Assembly (NCBI RefSeq): GCF_030818415.1
Contig: NZ_JAUTAE010000001.1
Span: forward strand, 3,312,001 to 3,376,000
Direction: 5' to 3'
Length of the DNA: 64,000 nt
DNA from: Sphingomonas sp. SORGH_AS_0950
GTDB taxonomy: Bacteria > Pseudomonadota > Alphaproteobacteria > Sphingomonadales > Sphingomonadaceae
Shown here: positions 35,400 through 42,810 of the stretch, in pieces
Position numbering within the stretch: position 1 is the stretch's first letter
How the letters are laid out: each line of letters starts with the position of its first letter
Position numbers and translations under genes: made by a program
The notes under the pieces: model-generated
Database searches by the model: none
The model's input: the letters and a program-made list of their open reading frames with translations, nothing else
Told to the model about the DNA's origin: nothing

Positions 35400-35464
35400 G
35401 GGGCTCGGGTAGCCGCCCGAGCCCCAAAGGATTTGAGCCCCGGCCGTAGCCGCGACCGGGGCTC
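35400..35464 (+). terminator. Two GC-rich hairpins with interchangeable arms after the 29-codon ORF
   Basis: Hairpin 1 pairs GGGGCTCGGG (35400-35409) with CCCGAGCCCC (35416-35425). Hairpin 2 pairs GAGCCCCGG (35435-35443) with CCGGGGCTC (35456-35464). Because all arms share GGGGCTC or its complement, arm 1 can also pair with arm 3, and arm 2 with arm 4. There is no U tract directly after either stem. The simplest reading is a strong terminator for the small ORF. Confidence 0.6.
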
Positions 35465-35512
35465 TACAGAAAGGCGGATGTCCTCGCCTGCGAATCATAT
35501 AGCCCGGAATCC

Positions 35513-35533
35513 GTTCAAAATTCAATTTTGGAC
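35513..35533. promoter_or_regulatory. AT-rich near-palindrome upstream of putA (candidate operator)
   Basis: GTTCAAAATT and AATTTTGGAC flank a central C with one mismatch, an AT-rich island in GC-rich DNA about 145 bp before putA. Lrp-family PutR regulators of alphaproteobacterial putA bind AT-rich inverted repeats, so this is a reasonable operator candidate. No putR gene is visible in the window. Confidence 0.4.
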
Positions 35534-35677
35534 ACGGGCCGATCTCGGGCGAGATGGTCGTATCAAACGATACCCATTCCCCGCATTTCCCGCTAAGCGC
35601 TGGTCCATCACAGCATAGCCATGCGACCCGCCAGTGCCCTACCGCGCGCCGGGCCGCTCGACCGGACCTGAAGACCT

Positions 35678-38644
35678 ATGACCTCTGCCGTTACCGCCGA
35701 TGCGCGCAAGACCATGAAATCGCTGTACCGCGCCCCCGAACCCGATGTCCTGAAGCCGCTGCTCGACCGCGCCGCCGCGACGCCGGAGATGCGCGAGCGG
35801 ATCATGGGCCATGCCTCAGGGCTCCTCGCGGACCTGCGCGCCGCGCAGAATCGCGGCTGGGTGAACCAGTTCCTCCAGGAATATCGCCTCAACTCGTCCG
35901 AGGGCGTGGCGCTGCTGAGTCTCGCCGAGGCGTTCCTGCGCGTCCCCGATCCCGAGACCGCCGACCTGCTGATCGCCGACAAGCTGGGCGAGGCGGACTG
36001 GCGCGCGCATACCGGGCGGTCGGCGTCGAAGCTGGTCAACTCGGCCACCTGGGGCCTGGTCGTCGGCCGCGCGCTGGTGGGCGAGGGTGAGGCGGGGCCG
36101 CTCAAGCGGCTGCTGTCGCGCGCGGGCGAGCCGTTCGTGCGGCAGGCGGTCGGCGCCGCGATGCGGATGATGGGCGAGATCTTCGTGATGGGCCGCACCA
36201 TCGAAGAGGCGATGCGCCGCATGAAGAAGCCCGAGAATAAGGGCTTTACGGCCAGCTTCGACATGCTGGGCGAGGCGGCGCGGACGCATGAGGATGCCGA
36301 GCGTTATTTCCAGGCCTATGTGAAGGCGATCGACGCGGTCGGCTCCGACCCGGCGGCGGGGCATTCGGTGTCGGTCAAGCTGTCGGCGCTCCACCCGCGT
36401 TACGAGCTGCCGCGCGCCTATGAATGCGTGCCCGCGCTGACCGACATGCTGGCGCAGCTGGCGCGGCAGGCGGCGGACAAGGGCATCGCGCTGACCGTCG
36501 ATGCCGAGGAGTCCGAGCGGCTGGAGATGAGCCTCGACATCATCGGCGGCGTGGCGGCGCTCCCGGCGCTGAAGGGTTGGGACGGCTTCGGCATGGCGGT
36601 GCAGGCTTATGGCAAGCGCGCGCGCGCGGTCATTGCCTGGGCCAATGGCCTCGACCGGATCATGAATGTGCGGCTGGTCAAGGGCGCCTACTGGGACAGC
36701 GAGATCAAGCGCACCCAGGTCGAGGGGCTCGCCGACTATCCGCTCTTCACCCGCAAGGCGGCGACCGACGTGTCCTATCTGGCGGTCGCCAAGGACATGC
36801 TGGCGGCGGAAAATATCCGCCCCGCCTTTGCCAGCCACAATGCGCTGACCGTCGCGACCATTTTGGAATGGGCGGGCAACAGCCACGACTTCGAGTTCCA
36901 GCGGCTGCACGGCATGGGCGACGGCCTGTATGAGCGGCTGGTGCGCGAACATGGTCATAAGTGCCGCATCTATGCACCGGTCGGCGGGCATCGCGACCTG
37001 CTGGCCTATCTGGTCCGCCGCCTGCTGGAAAATGGCGCGAACTCCAGCTTCGTCCACCAGCTCGCCGATGCGCGGCTGACCGAGGCGGAGATCCTGGCCG
37101 ATCCGGTCGCCAAGATCGCGGCCGTGGGTGGCGCGCGGCACCCGAGCATCCCGCTGCCCGTCGATCTGTTCGCGCCGGGGCATCGCAACTCGACCGGCAT
37201 CGACCTGAGCGACATCGCGACGCTCGACGCCACGGTGAAGGCCGTCAACGCGCCTGCCGTGACGCCGGTCGTCGCCACCGCCGACGTCGCCGCGCTGGTC
37301 GCGCGCGCCCATGCGGCCTTCCCGGTCTGGAACGCAACGCCGCTCGACACCCGCGCTTCGGTGCTGGAAAAGCTGGCCGACCTGCTGGAGCAGGATCGCG
37401 AGCGGTTGATGGCGATCCTGGTGCAGGAGGCGTTCAAGACCATCCCCGACGCGATCGGCGAGGTCCGCGAGGCCGCTGATTTCTGCCGTTACTATGCGCA
37501 GCAGGCGCGGGCACGGCTCAGCTCGGTCGAGCTGCCTGGGCCGACGGGCGAGCGCAACACGCTGCACCTCGAAGGGCGCGGCGTCTGGGCGACGGTCGCG
37601 CCGTGGAACTTCCCGCTGGCGATCTTCCTGGGCCAGACGGTCGCGGCGCTCGTCACCGGCAACACCGTCGTCGCGAAGCCCGCGCCGCAGACGCCCGCCA
37701 TCGCGCAAGCCGCGGTCGAACTGGCGTACCGGGCGGGCGTGCCCCGCGACGCGCTGCTGTTGGCGGTCGGCGGGCCGGAGGTCGGCCAGGCGCTAACCGA
37801 GGATCACCGGATCGCGGGCGTGGCGTTCACCGGATCGACCGCCACCGCCAAGCGGATCGCGCGGACCCTGGTGGCCGATGACGACCGCCCGATCGTGCCG
37901 CTGATCGCCGAGACCGGCGGCATCAACGCGATGATCGTCGATTCGACCGCGCTGCCCGAACAGGTGGTCGCGGACGTCATCACCTCGTCCTTCCGCTCGG
38001 CGGGGCAGCGTTGCTCGGCGCTGCGGCTGCTGCTGGTGCAGGCGGATGTCGCGGACAATGTCATCGAGATGCTCAAGGGCGCGATGGAGACGCTGGTGCT
38101 CGGCCCCACGGGCCAGCCGGCGACCGATGTCGGGCCGGTGATCGACCGCGCCGCCTATGACAAGCTGATGGCCTATCGCGCGGCCATGACGGCGCGCACG
38201 ATCAAGACGCTGGACGCGCCCGCCGACGGGCTGTTCGTGCCGCCGACGCTGATCCGGCTCGACCGGGTGGAAGACCTGACCCAGGAATGGTTCGGCCCGA
38301 TCCTGCACGTCGCGACCTGGGAAGCGGGCACGCTGTCCGAGACGATCGCGAAGGTGAATGCCAAGGGCTATGGCCTGACCATGGGCCTGCACAGCCGCAT
38401 CGCCCGCGCCAGCGAGGTTGCCGAGAGCGAGGCGGCGGTCGGCAACCTCTATATCAACCGCTCGATGATCGGCGCGGTGGTGGGCAGCCAGCCCTTTGGT
38501 GGCGAGGGGCTGTCGGGCACCGGGCCCAAGGCGGGCGGGCCGCATTACCTGTACCGCTTCTGCGCGGAGCGGGCGGTGTCGGTCGACACGACCTCGGCGG
38601 GCGGGAATGCCACGCTGTTGTCGCTGGATGAAGGCGGGATCTGA
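35678..38644 (+). CDS. putA: Bifunctional proline dehydrogenase / L-glutamate gamma-semialdehyde dehydrogenase PutA
   Basis: The 988-residue enzyme oxidises proline to glutamate. The FAD-dependent PRODH barrel (about residues 190-480) contains SVKLSALHPRYE, LTVDAEESERLEMS, VRLVKGAYWDSEIK and CRIYAPVGGHRDLLAYLVRR with NGANSSFV. The ALDH domain (about 540-970) has ATVAPWNFPLAIF, the catalytic glutamate in AETGGINAMIVD (about 744) and the catalytic cysteine in RSAGQRCSALRLL (about 778). The length matches short PutA forms without the ribbon-helix-helix DNA-binding domain, so it should not repress its own gene. The start ATG 35678 has a weak ribosome site; ATG 35714 is an alternative. Confidence 0.95.
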   Translation: MTSAVTADARKTMKSLYRAPEPDVLKPLLDRAAATPEMRERIMGHASGLLADLRAAQNRGWVNQFLQEYRLNSSEGVALLSLAEAFLRVPDPETADLLIADKLGEADWRAHTGRSASKLVNSATWGLVVGRALVGEGEAGPLKRLLSRAGEPFVRQAVGAAMRMMGEIFVMGRTIEEAMRRMKKPENKGFTASFDMLGEAARTHEDAERYFQAYVKAIDAVGSDPAAGHSVSVKLSALHPRYELPRAYECVPALTDMLAQLARQAADKGIALTVDAEESERLEMSLDIIGGVAALPALKGWDGFGMAVQAYGKRARAVIAWANGLDRIMNVRLVKGAYWDSEIKRTQVEGLADYPLFTRKAATDVSYLAVAKDMLAAENIRPAFASHNALTVATILEWAGNSHDFEFQRLHGMGDGLYERLVREHGHKCRIYAPVGGHRDLLAYLVRRLLENGANSSFVHQLADARLTEAEILADPVAKIAAVGGARHPSIPLPVDLFAPGHRNSTGIDLSDIATLDATVKAVNAPAVTPVVATADVAALVARAHAAFPVWNATPLDTRASVLEKLADLLEQDRERLMAILVQEAFKTIPDAIGEVREAADFCRYYAQQARARLSSVELPGPTGERNTLHLEGRGVWATVAPWNFPLAIFLGQTVAALVTGNTVVAKPAPQTPAIAQAAVELAYRAGVPRDALLLAVGGPEVGQALTEDHRIAGVAFTGSTATAKRIARTLVADDDRPIVPLIAETGGINAMIVDSTALPEQVVADVITSSFRSAGQRCSALRLLLVQADVADNVIEMLKGAMETLVLGPTGQPATDVGPVIDRAAYDKLMAYRAAMTARTIKTLDAPADGLFVPPTLIRLDRVEDLTQEWFGPILHVATWEAGTLSETIAKVNAKGYGLTMGLHSRIARASEVAESEAAVGNLYINRSMIGAVVGSQPFGGEGLSGTGPKAGGPHYLYRFCAERAVSVDTTSAGGNATLLSLDEGGI

Positions 38645-38653
38645 TCCGACCTG

Positions 38654-38768
38654 TTCCTCCCCTGCAAGGGGAGGGGGACCATGCGAAGCATGGTGGAGGG
38701 GTGTCGCCGCTGGCCGTGACACCCCTCCGTCAGTCCTTCGGACTGCCACCTCCCCTTGCAGGGGAGGA
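38654..38768. repeat. Palindromic intergenic repeat, family A, copy 3
   Basis: TTCCTCCCCTGCAAGGGGAG at the left is complementary to CTCCCCTTGCAGGGGAGGA at the right. Inner arms are GGAGGGGTGTCGCC and ACACCCCTCCGTCAG. It fills the gap between convergent putA and mscS and ends directly at the mscS stop codon. Confidence 0.85.
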
Positions 38769-39935
38769 TTAATTTGCCCGATGCACCTCGACCGGCTGGA
38801 CTTGCGGATAGGGCATGACCAGCGTCCCGTCCGGCGCGGCGGTGTAGGTGGTCTGGGTGGGATAGGGGATGGAAATCCCCTCCGCCGCGAACCGCTTCAT
38901 CAGCGTGACGAGCATCCGATTACGCAGGTCGTGCGCGGTGGCCCAGTCGTCGCCGGGCACGTCGAACTGCAATGCGAAGTCCAGGCTCGACGCGCCGAAG
39001 CTCTCGAACCCGGCGCGGGCGACCTTGCCGCCTTCACCCTCAACGATCTCGGTCAGCAGGGCGGGGATGCGCGCCAGCGTCTCGGGCGGGGTTTCATAGG
39101 CAACGCCGATCATGAACGACAGCCGGACATGGTCGCGCACCGTGGTATTCTGGATTTCCTTGTCGAGCAACTGGCGGTTCGAGATGATGCGCAACTCGCC
39201 GGTAAAGGCGCGGATGCGGGTGGATTTCAGGCCGATCGCCTCGATCACGCCGTTCGTATTGTCGTAACTGATCTTGTCGCCGCGCCGGAACGGGCGGTCG
39301 AAGATGATGGCGAGCGCGGCGAACAGGTCGCCGAAAATCCCTTGCGCCGCCAGACCGATGGCGATGCCGCCGACGCCCAGACCCGCGACCAGGCCGGTGA
39401 CGTTCACCCCCAGATTGTCGAGCACCACGACCAGCGCGACGGCGAACAGCACCGCCGTGACCAGCAGCCGGATCAGCCCCATCGCCGAGAGCAGCGCCTC
39501 GCCCGAATAATGTTCGGACTGGGTGCGGTGCTCGATCGTGCCGAGGATCAGTTCGCGTGCCCAGATCGCGGCCTGGAACGCGCTGGCGATGGTGAAGAAG
39601 AAGCTGATCGTCTTGGCGACTTCACCCGGCGCGCCCGCATAGCCCGCGACCAGTTGCGCGGCGAGCGTGACGATGAAGAACATGTTCGTCCGCGCGATGG
39701 CGTGGCCCAGGATTATGCCCCAGCCCCCTGCGAAACCGGGGCGGCTGCACAGCTTGTCGCCCAGCCTGCGGACCCAGAGCAGCGCCAGTACGATAACGGC
39801 ACCTATGCCGATCGCGATCAGCACCTTGAGCCAGTAATCCTGCACCCATTGATAGGTCGCGTTGACGATGCCCCTGACCTGGTCGGGGATGCGGGAGCCG
39901 TCGAAGATCGGCGCCTTGGGCGAGGATTTCGCCAT
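38769..39935 (-). CDS. mscS: MscS-family mechanosensitive channel
   Basis: The 388-residue protein has an N-terminal helix near residues 35-55, further membrane helices at about 80-180 and the conserved pore-lining TM3, VAGLGVGGIAIGLAAQGIFG. This is followed by the beta domain (FDRPFRRGDKISYDNTNGVI) and a C-terminal vestibule domain. Such channels release osmolytes on hypo-osmotic shock. It is larger than E. coli MscS because of extra N-terminal helices. It starts 25 bp after the topoisomerase IB stop codon, so both are probably transcribed from the divergent promoter region near 41010. The symbol denotes the family. Confidence 0.9.
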   Translation of the reverse strand: MAKSSPKAPIFDGSRIPDQVRGIVNATYQWVQDYWLKVLIAIGIGAVIVLALLWVRRLGDKLCSRPGFAGGWGIILGHAIARTNMFFIVTLAAQLVAGYAGAPGEVAKTISFFFTIASAFQAAIWARELILGTIEHRTQSEHYSGEALLSAMGLIRLLVTAVLFAVALVVVLDNLGVNVTGLVAGLGVGGIAIGLAAQGIFGDLFAALAIIFDRPFRRGDKISYDNTNGVIEAIGLKSTRIRAFTGELRIISNRQLLDKEIQNTTVRDHVRLSFMIGVAYETPPETLARIPALLTEIVEGEGGKVARAGFESFGASSLDFALQFDVPGDDWATAHDLRNRMLVTLMKRFAAEGISIPYPTQTTYTAAPDGTLVMPYPQVQPVEVHRAN

Positions 39936-39960
39936 GGGGACTCCTTGAATACGGGGGCGG

Positions 39961-40962
39961 TCAGGCCGCCTTGCTGGCCGGGGTTCCGGCCTCCAGAAAT
40001 GCGATCAGCCCGCACTCGACGCGGGACAGCCCCGCGCGCGCACGCGGCAGGCGCAGGGTCTTGCGAAACGCTGCTTGGCCCTCTTTGACGAGCGCGATCA
40101 GCGAGGGGTGGACATAGGATTTGCGCGCGATGGCGGGGGTGTTGCCCAGCTTTGCGACCACGGGCTCCAGCATCGCCTTCAGGCTGAGGTCCGCCTCGGC
40201 CAGCGCCAGCGCCTCGAACGCCGCCACGCTGGCGGCCCAGGTGCGGAAATGCTTGGCGGTGAAGTCGCAGCCCGTGGCCTCGCGGATATAGCCATTCACG
40301 TCCGACGAGGTGACCGGGTTGGCCTCGCCATCCTCGTCCACCCAGGCGAACAGATGCTGTTCGTCCAGATCCTGGCACCGCTTCACGAAACTGGCGAGCG
40401 AGCGGTCGGTCAGGGTCATGTCGCGCATCTTGCCCGACTTTCCCCGGTAACGCAGGCGCAACGTGGTGCCCTTCACCTGCCCGTGACGCTTGCGCAGCGT
40501 CGTCGCGCCGAAACTCTTGTTGGTGGCGGCATAGGCCTCGTTGCCGACGCGGATATGGCCGTTGTCGAGCAGCCGGACGACGGCGGCGACCGCGCGATCC
40601 TTGCACAGGCCGCGCTTCTTCAGGTCCGCCTCCACCCGCTTGCGGAGCCGGGGCAGGGCATGGCCGAACGCGGCGCAGCGTTCATATTTCGCCGCTTCCT
40701 GCGCCTCGCGGAAATCGGTGTGATAGCGATATTGCTTGCGCCCCTTCTCGTCCCAGCCGACCGCCTGGATATGGCCGTTGGCGCGCGGGCAGAACCAGGC
40801 GTCCCGATAGGCGGGGGGCAGGCCGATGCGGTTCAGCCGGTCGATTTCGTCGCGATCGGTGATCCGCTCGCCCTTCGGGCTCCAATAGGCCCAATGCCCG
40901 CGGACCTTGGTCCGGGTGATGCCGGGCTTGCTGTCGTCGCAAAAGACTAATCGGGTGGCCAT
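39961..40962 (-). CDS. DNA topoisomerase IB (poxvirus/eukaryal-type)
   Basis: The 333-residue enzyme relaxes supercoils through a 3-prime phosphotyrosine intermediate. The catalytic tyrosine is about residue 283 in ARKSYVHPSLI. Supporting catalytic residues lie in NKSFGATTLRKRH, RYRGKSGKMRD and the AKHFRTWAA motif (about 237-245). The N-terminal domain has the bacterial TopIB pattern IGLPPAYRDAWFCPRANGHIQAVGWDEKGRKQYRYH, quoted only in part here as PPAYRDAWFCP and GRKQYRYH. ATG 40962 gives the standard size; an extension to 41247 is spurious. It heads a minus-strand pair with mscS and is divergent from the DJ-1/PfpI gene. Confidence 0.92.
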   Translation of the reverse strand: MATRLVFCDDSKPGITRTKVRGHWAYWSPKGERITDRDEIDRLNRIGLPPAYRDAWFCPRANGHIQAVGWDEKGRKQYRYHTDFREAQEAAKYERCAAFGHALPRLRKRVEADLKKRGLCKDRAVAAVVRLLDNGHIRVGNEAYAATNKSFGATTLRKRHGQVKGTTLRLRYRGKSGKMRDMTLTDRSLASFVKRCQDLDEQHLFAWVDEDGEANPVTSSDVNGYIREATGCDFTAKHFRTWAASVAAFEALALAEADLSLKAMLEPVVAKLGNTPAIARKSYVHPSLIALVKEGQAAFRKTLRLPRARAGLSRVECGLIAFLEAGTPASKAA

Positions 40963-41007
40963 CGCTCTCTCTCGGGTCGTCCTTGCAAATGCGTCGCTGG
41001 TCGCTTC

Positions 41008-41037
41008 GTTCCGGAACGGCCGATGCGGTCGCGGGTT
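41008..41037 (+). promoter_or_regulatory. Candidate EcfG-type (general stress response) promoter with palindromic -35
   Basis: GGAAC at 41013-41017, a 16-base spacer and GGTT at 41034-41037 resemble the alphaproteobacterial EcfG consensus GGAAC-N16-CGTT, 46 bp before the DJ-1/PfpI start codon. The -35 is part of the perfect palindrome GTTCCGGAAC, so the minus strand also carries GGAAC, with CATT 16 bases on, facing the topoisomerase IB gene. One element could therefore serve both directions. This is inference from pattern only. Confidence 0.5.
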
Positions 41038-41083
41038 CTGACTTGGCCGATCCCCCCAGGCATTCCCGACAGGAGTTTTCATC

Positions 41084-41656
41084 ATGGCCGATCTTTCCCA
41101 GGCACGCGTCCTGATGCTCGCCGCCGACGGTTTCGAGACCGTCGAGCTGTTCAAGCCGCGCCAGGCGCTGGAGGAAGCGGGCGCGAAGGTGACGCTCGCC
41201 TCGCTCAAGTCCGACCCGATCCAGGGCATGGAAGGCGACATCAACAAGGCGGAGACCGCGACCCCCGATCTGACCGTCGACGAGGTCGATACCGACGATT
41301 ACGATGCGCTCGTCATCCCCGGCGGCACCTGCAACCCCGACAAGCTGCGCCTGAACGAGCGCGCGGTCGAGATCGTCACCGAATTTATGGAGGACGACAA
41401 GATCGTCGCCGCCATCTGCCACGGCCCCTGGCTGCTCGCCGAGGCGGATGTGATCGATGGGCGTCGCCTGACCAGCTATCCCTCGATCCGCACCGACCTG
41501 TCCAATGCGGGCGCCGATGTGGTGGACGAGGAGGTCGTGGTCGACGGCAATCTGATCACCAGCCGCAAGCCGGATGACATCCCCGCCTTCAACCAGGCGA
41601 TCCTGACCGCGCTGGAAGACGAACTGGCCGACGAGGAAGAAACCGAAGAGGCGTAA
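41084..41656 (+). CDS. DJ-1/PfpI-family protein
   Basis: The 190-residue protein has the class I amidotransferase-like fold of PfpI/YhbO proteins. The nucleophile elbow is AAICHGPWLL with Cys112, and the partner glutamate lies at about residue 18 in ADGFETVELFKPR; VIPGGTCNPDKLR is also characteristic. Relatives act in stress protection against glycation and oxidative damage. The C-terminus (ALEDELADEEETEEA) is very acidic. A clear ribosome site, CAGGAG, precedes ATG 41084. A candidate stress-sigma promoter upstream fits a stress role. Confidence 0.9.
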   Translation: MADLSQARVLMLAADGFETVELFKPRQALEEAGAKVTLASLKSDPIQGMEGDINKAETATPDLTVDEVDTDDYDALVIPGGTCNPDKLRLNERAVEIVTEFMEDDKIVAAICHGPWLLAEADVIDGRRLTSYPSIRTDLSNAGADVVDEEVVVDGNLITSRKPDDIPAFNQAILTALEDELADEEETEEA

Positions 41657-41661
41657 ACTCA

Positions 41662-41788
41662 ATCCTCCCCATCGCAGATGGGGAGGGGGACCGCGCCCGC
41701 AGGGCGTGGTGGAGGGGCATGGCTGGTCCGTCGCCCCTCCACCACCGCTTCGCGGTGGTCCCCCTCCCCGAGCAAGCTCAGGGAGGAT
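41662..41788. repeat. Palindromic intergenic repeat, family C
   Basis: The left half has ATCCTCCCCATCGCAGATGG plus GGAGGGGGACCGCG. The inner arms GTGGTGGAGGGGC and GCCCCTCCACCACCGC pair, and the right half ends CCCTCCCCGAGCAAGCTCAG plus GGAGGAT. The layout is like families A and B but the arm sequences differ. It follows the DJ-1/PfpI gene. Confidence 0.75.
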
Positions 41789-41874
41789 AGGCATCATCCC
41801 TTCGCGGGACGATCGCGGGCGTCGCATCCTTTGCCCATGCATGGCAGGATACGGCGCCCGTTCGCTTTTTCAGG

Positions 41875-42810
41875 ATGTCCTCCATGCGCCTGGTTCCGCT
41901 CCTATTCCTCGGCATGACGTCGGCCGCCGCCCTCGCGCAGGGCAGTGCTGCGCCCTTCACGGTCGGCGGGCGAGGCTTCGGCACGTTGCAGGAGGCGGTG
42001 ACGGCGATCGGCGATGGCGACGGGACCATCCGGATCGCGCCGGGTACGTACCGCGAATGCGCGGTGCAGACGGCGGGGCGGATCGCCTATGTCGCCGCCG
42101 ATCCGGGCAAGACGATCTTCACCCGCATCGCCTGCGAGGGGAAGGCGGCGCTGGTCCTACGCGGGCGCGGCGCGCAGGTGCAGGGCATCGTGTTCAGCCA
42201 TATCGAGGTCGGCGACGGCAATGGCGCGGGCATCCGCATCGAGAAGGGGCCGCTGTCGGTCAGCAACGCGATGTTCCTCGACAGCCAGTCGGGCATCCTG
42301 TCCGCCGACGATCCCAACGGCACGGTCAGCGTCGACCATTCGACCTTTTCGGGGCTGGGCCATGACCCGACCGGCACCGGCGCGCATGGCATCTATATGG
42401 GCCGCTACCGATCGCTGCGCGTCACCGCCTGCCGGTTCGAGCGCGGGCAGGGCGGCCATTATGTCAAGACGCGCGCGCCTTACGTCGAGGTGCTGGACAG
42501 CAGCTTCGACGACAGCCAGGGCCATATGACCAACTATATGATCGACCTGTCCAACGGGGCGAAGGGGCGGATCGCGGGCAACGAGTTCGTGTTCGGCCGC
42601 GACAAGGACAATCACTCGACGCTGATCACCGTCGCGCCGGAGGGGGCGAAGAACGACTCGTCGGGGCTGGCGGTCGAGAACAACCGCGCGCGGCTGGCAC
42701 CCGGCGCGGGCTTCAATCCGGTGTTCGTCGGCAACTGGGCGGGCGAGCCTTTGGTGATCCGCGGCAACGTCCTGGGCCCCGGCATCACGTCGACGGCGCG
42801 AAAGTGGTAG
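41875..42810 (+). CDS. Secreted right-handed parallel beta-helix protein
   Basis: The 311-residue protein has a signal peptide (LVPLLFLGMTSAAALAQG). The rest is made of short beta-rungs rich in Gly, Asn and Asp, for example TIRIAPGTYRECAVQ, GAGIRIEKGPLSVSNAMFLD, TVSVDHSTFSGLGHD and YVEVLDSSFDDSQGH. This is the pectate-lyase-like beta-helix pattern found in polysaccharide lyases, epimerases and binding proteins. No catalytic residues can be assigned with confidence. The stop codon lies inside the 3-prime end of the convergent O-glycosylation ligase gene, with a 26-bp overlap. Its position beside XrtA-associated glycan genes suggests a role on an extracellular polysaccharide. ATG 41884 is an alternative start. 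Confidence 0.78.
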   Translation: MSSMRLVPLLFLGMTSAAALAQGSAAPFTVGGRGFGTLQEAVTAIGDGDGTIRIAPGTYRECAVQTAGRIAYVAADPGKTIFTRIACEGKAALVLRGRGAQVQGIVFSHIEVGDGNGAGIRIEKGPLSVSNAMFLDSQSGILSADDPNGTVSVDHSTFSGLGHDPTGTGAHGIYMGRYRSLRVTACRFERGQGGHYVKTRAPYVEVLDSSFDDSQGHMTNYMIDLSNGAKGRIAGNEFVFGRDKDNHSTLITVAPEGAKNDSSGLAVENNRARLAPGAGFNPVFVGNWAGEPLVIRGNVLGPGITSTARKW

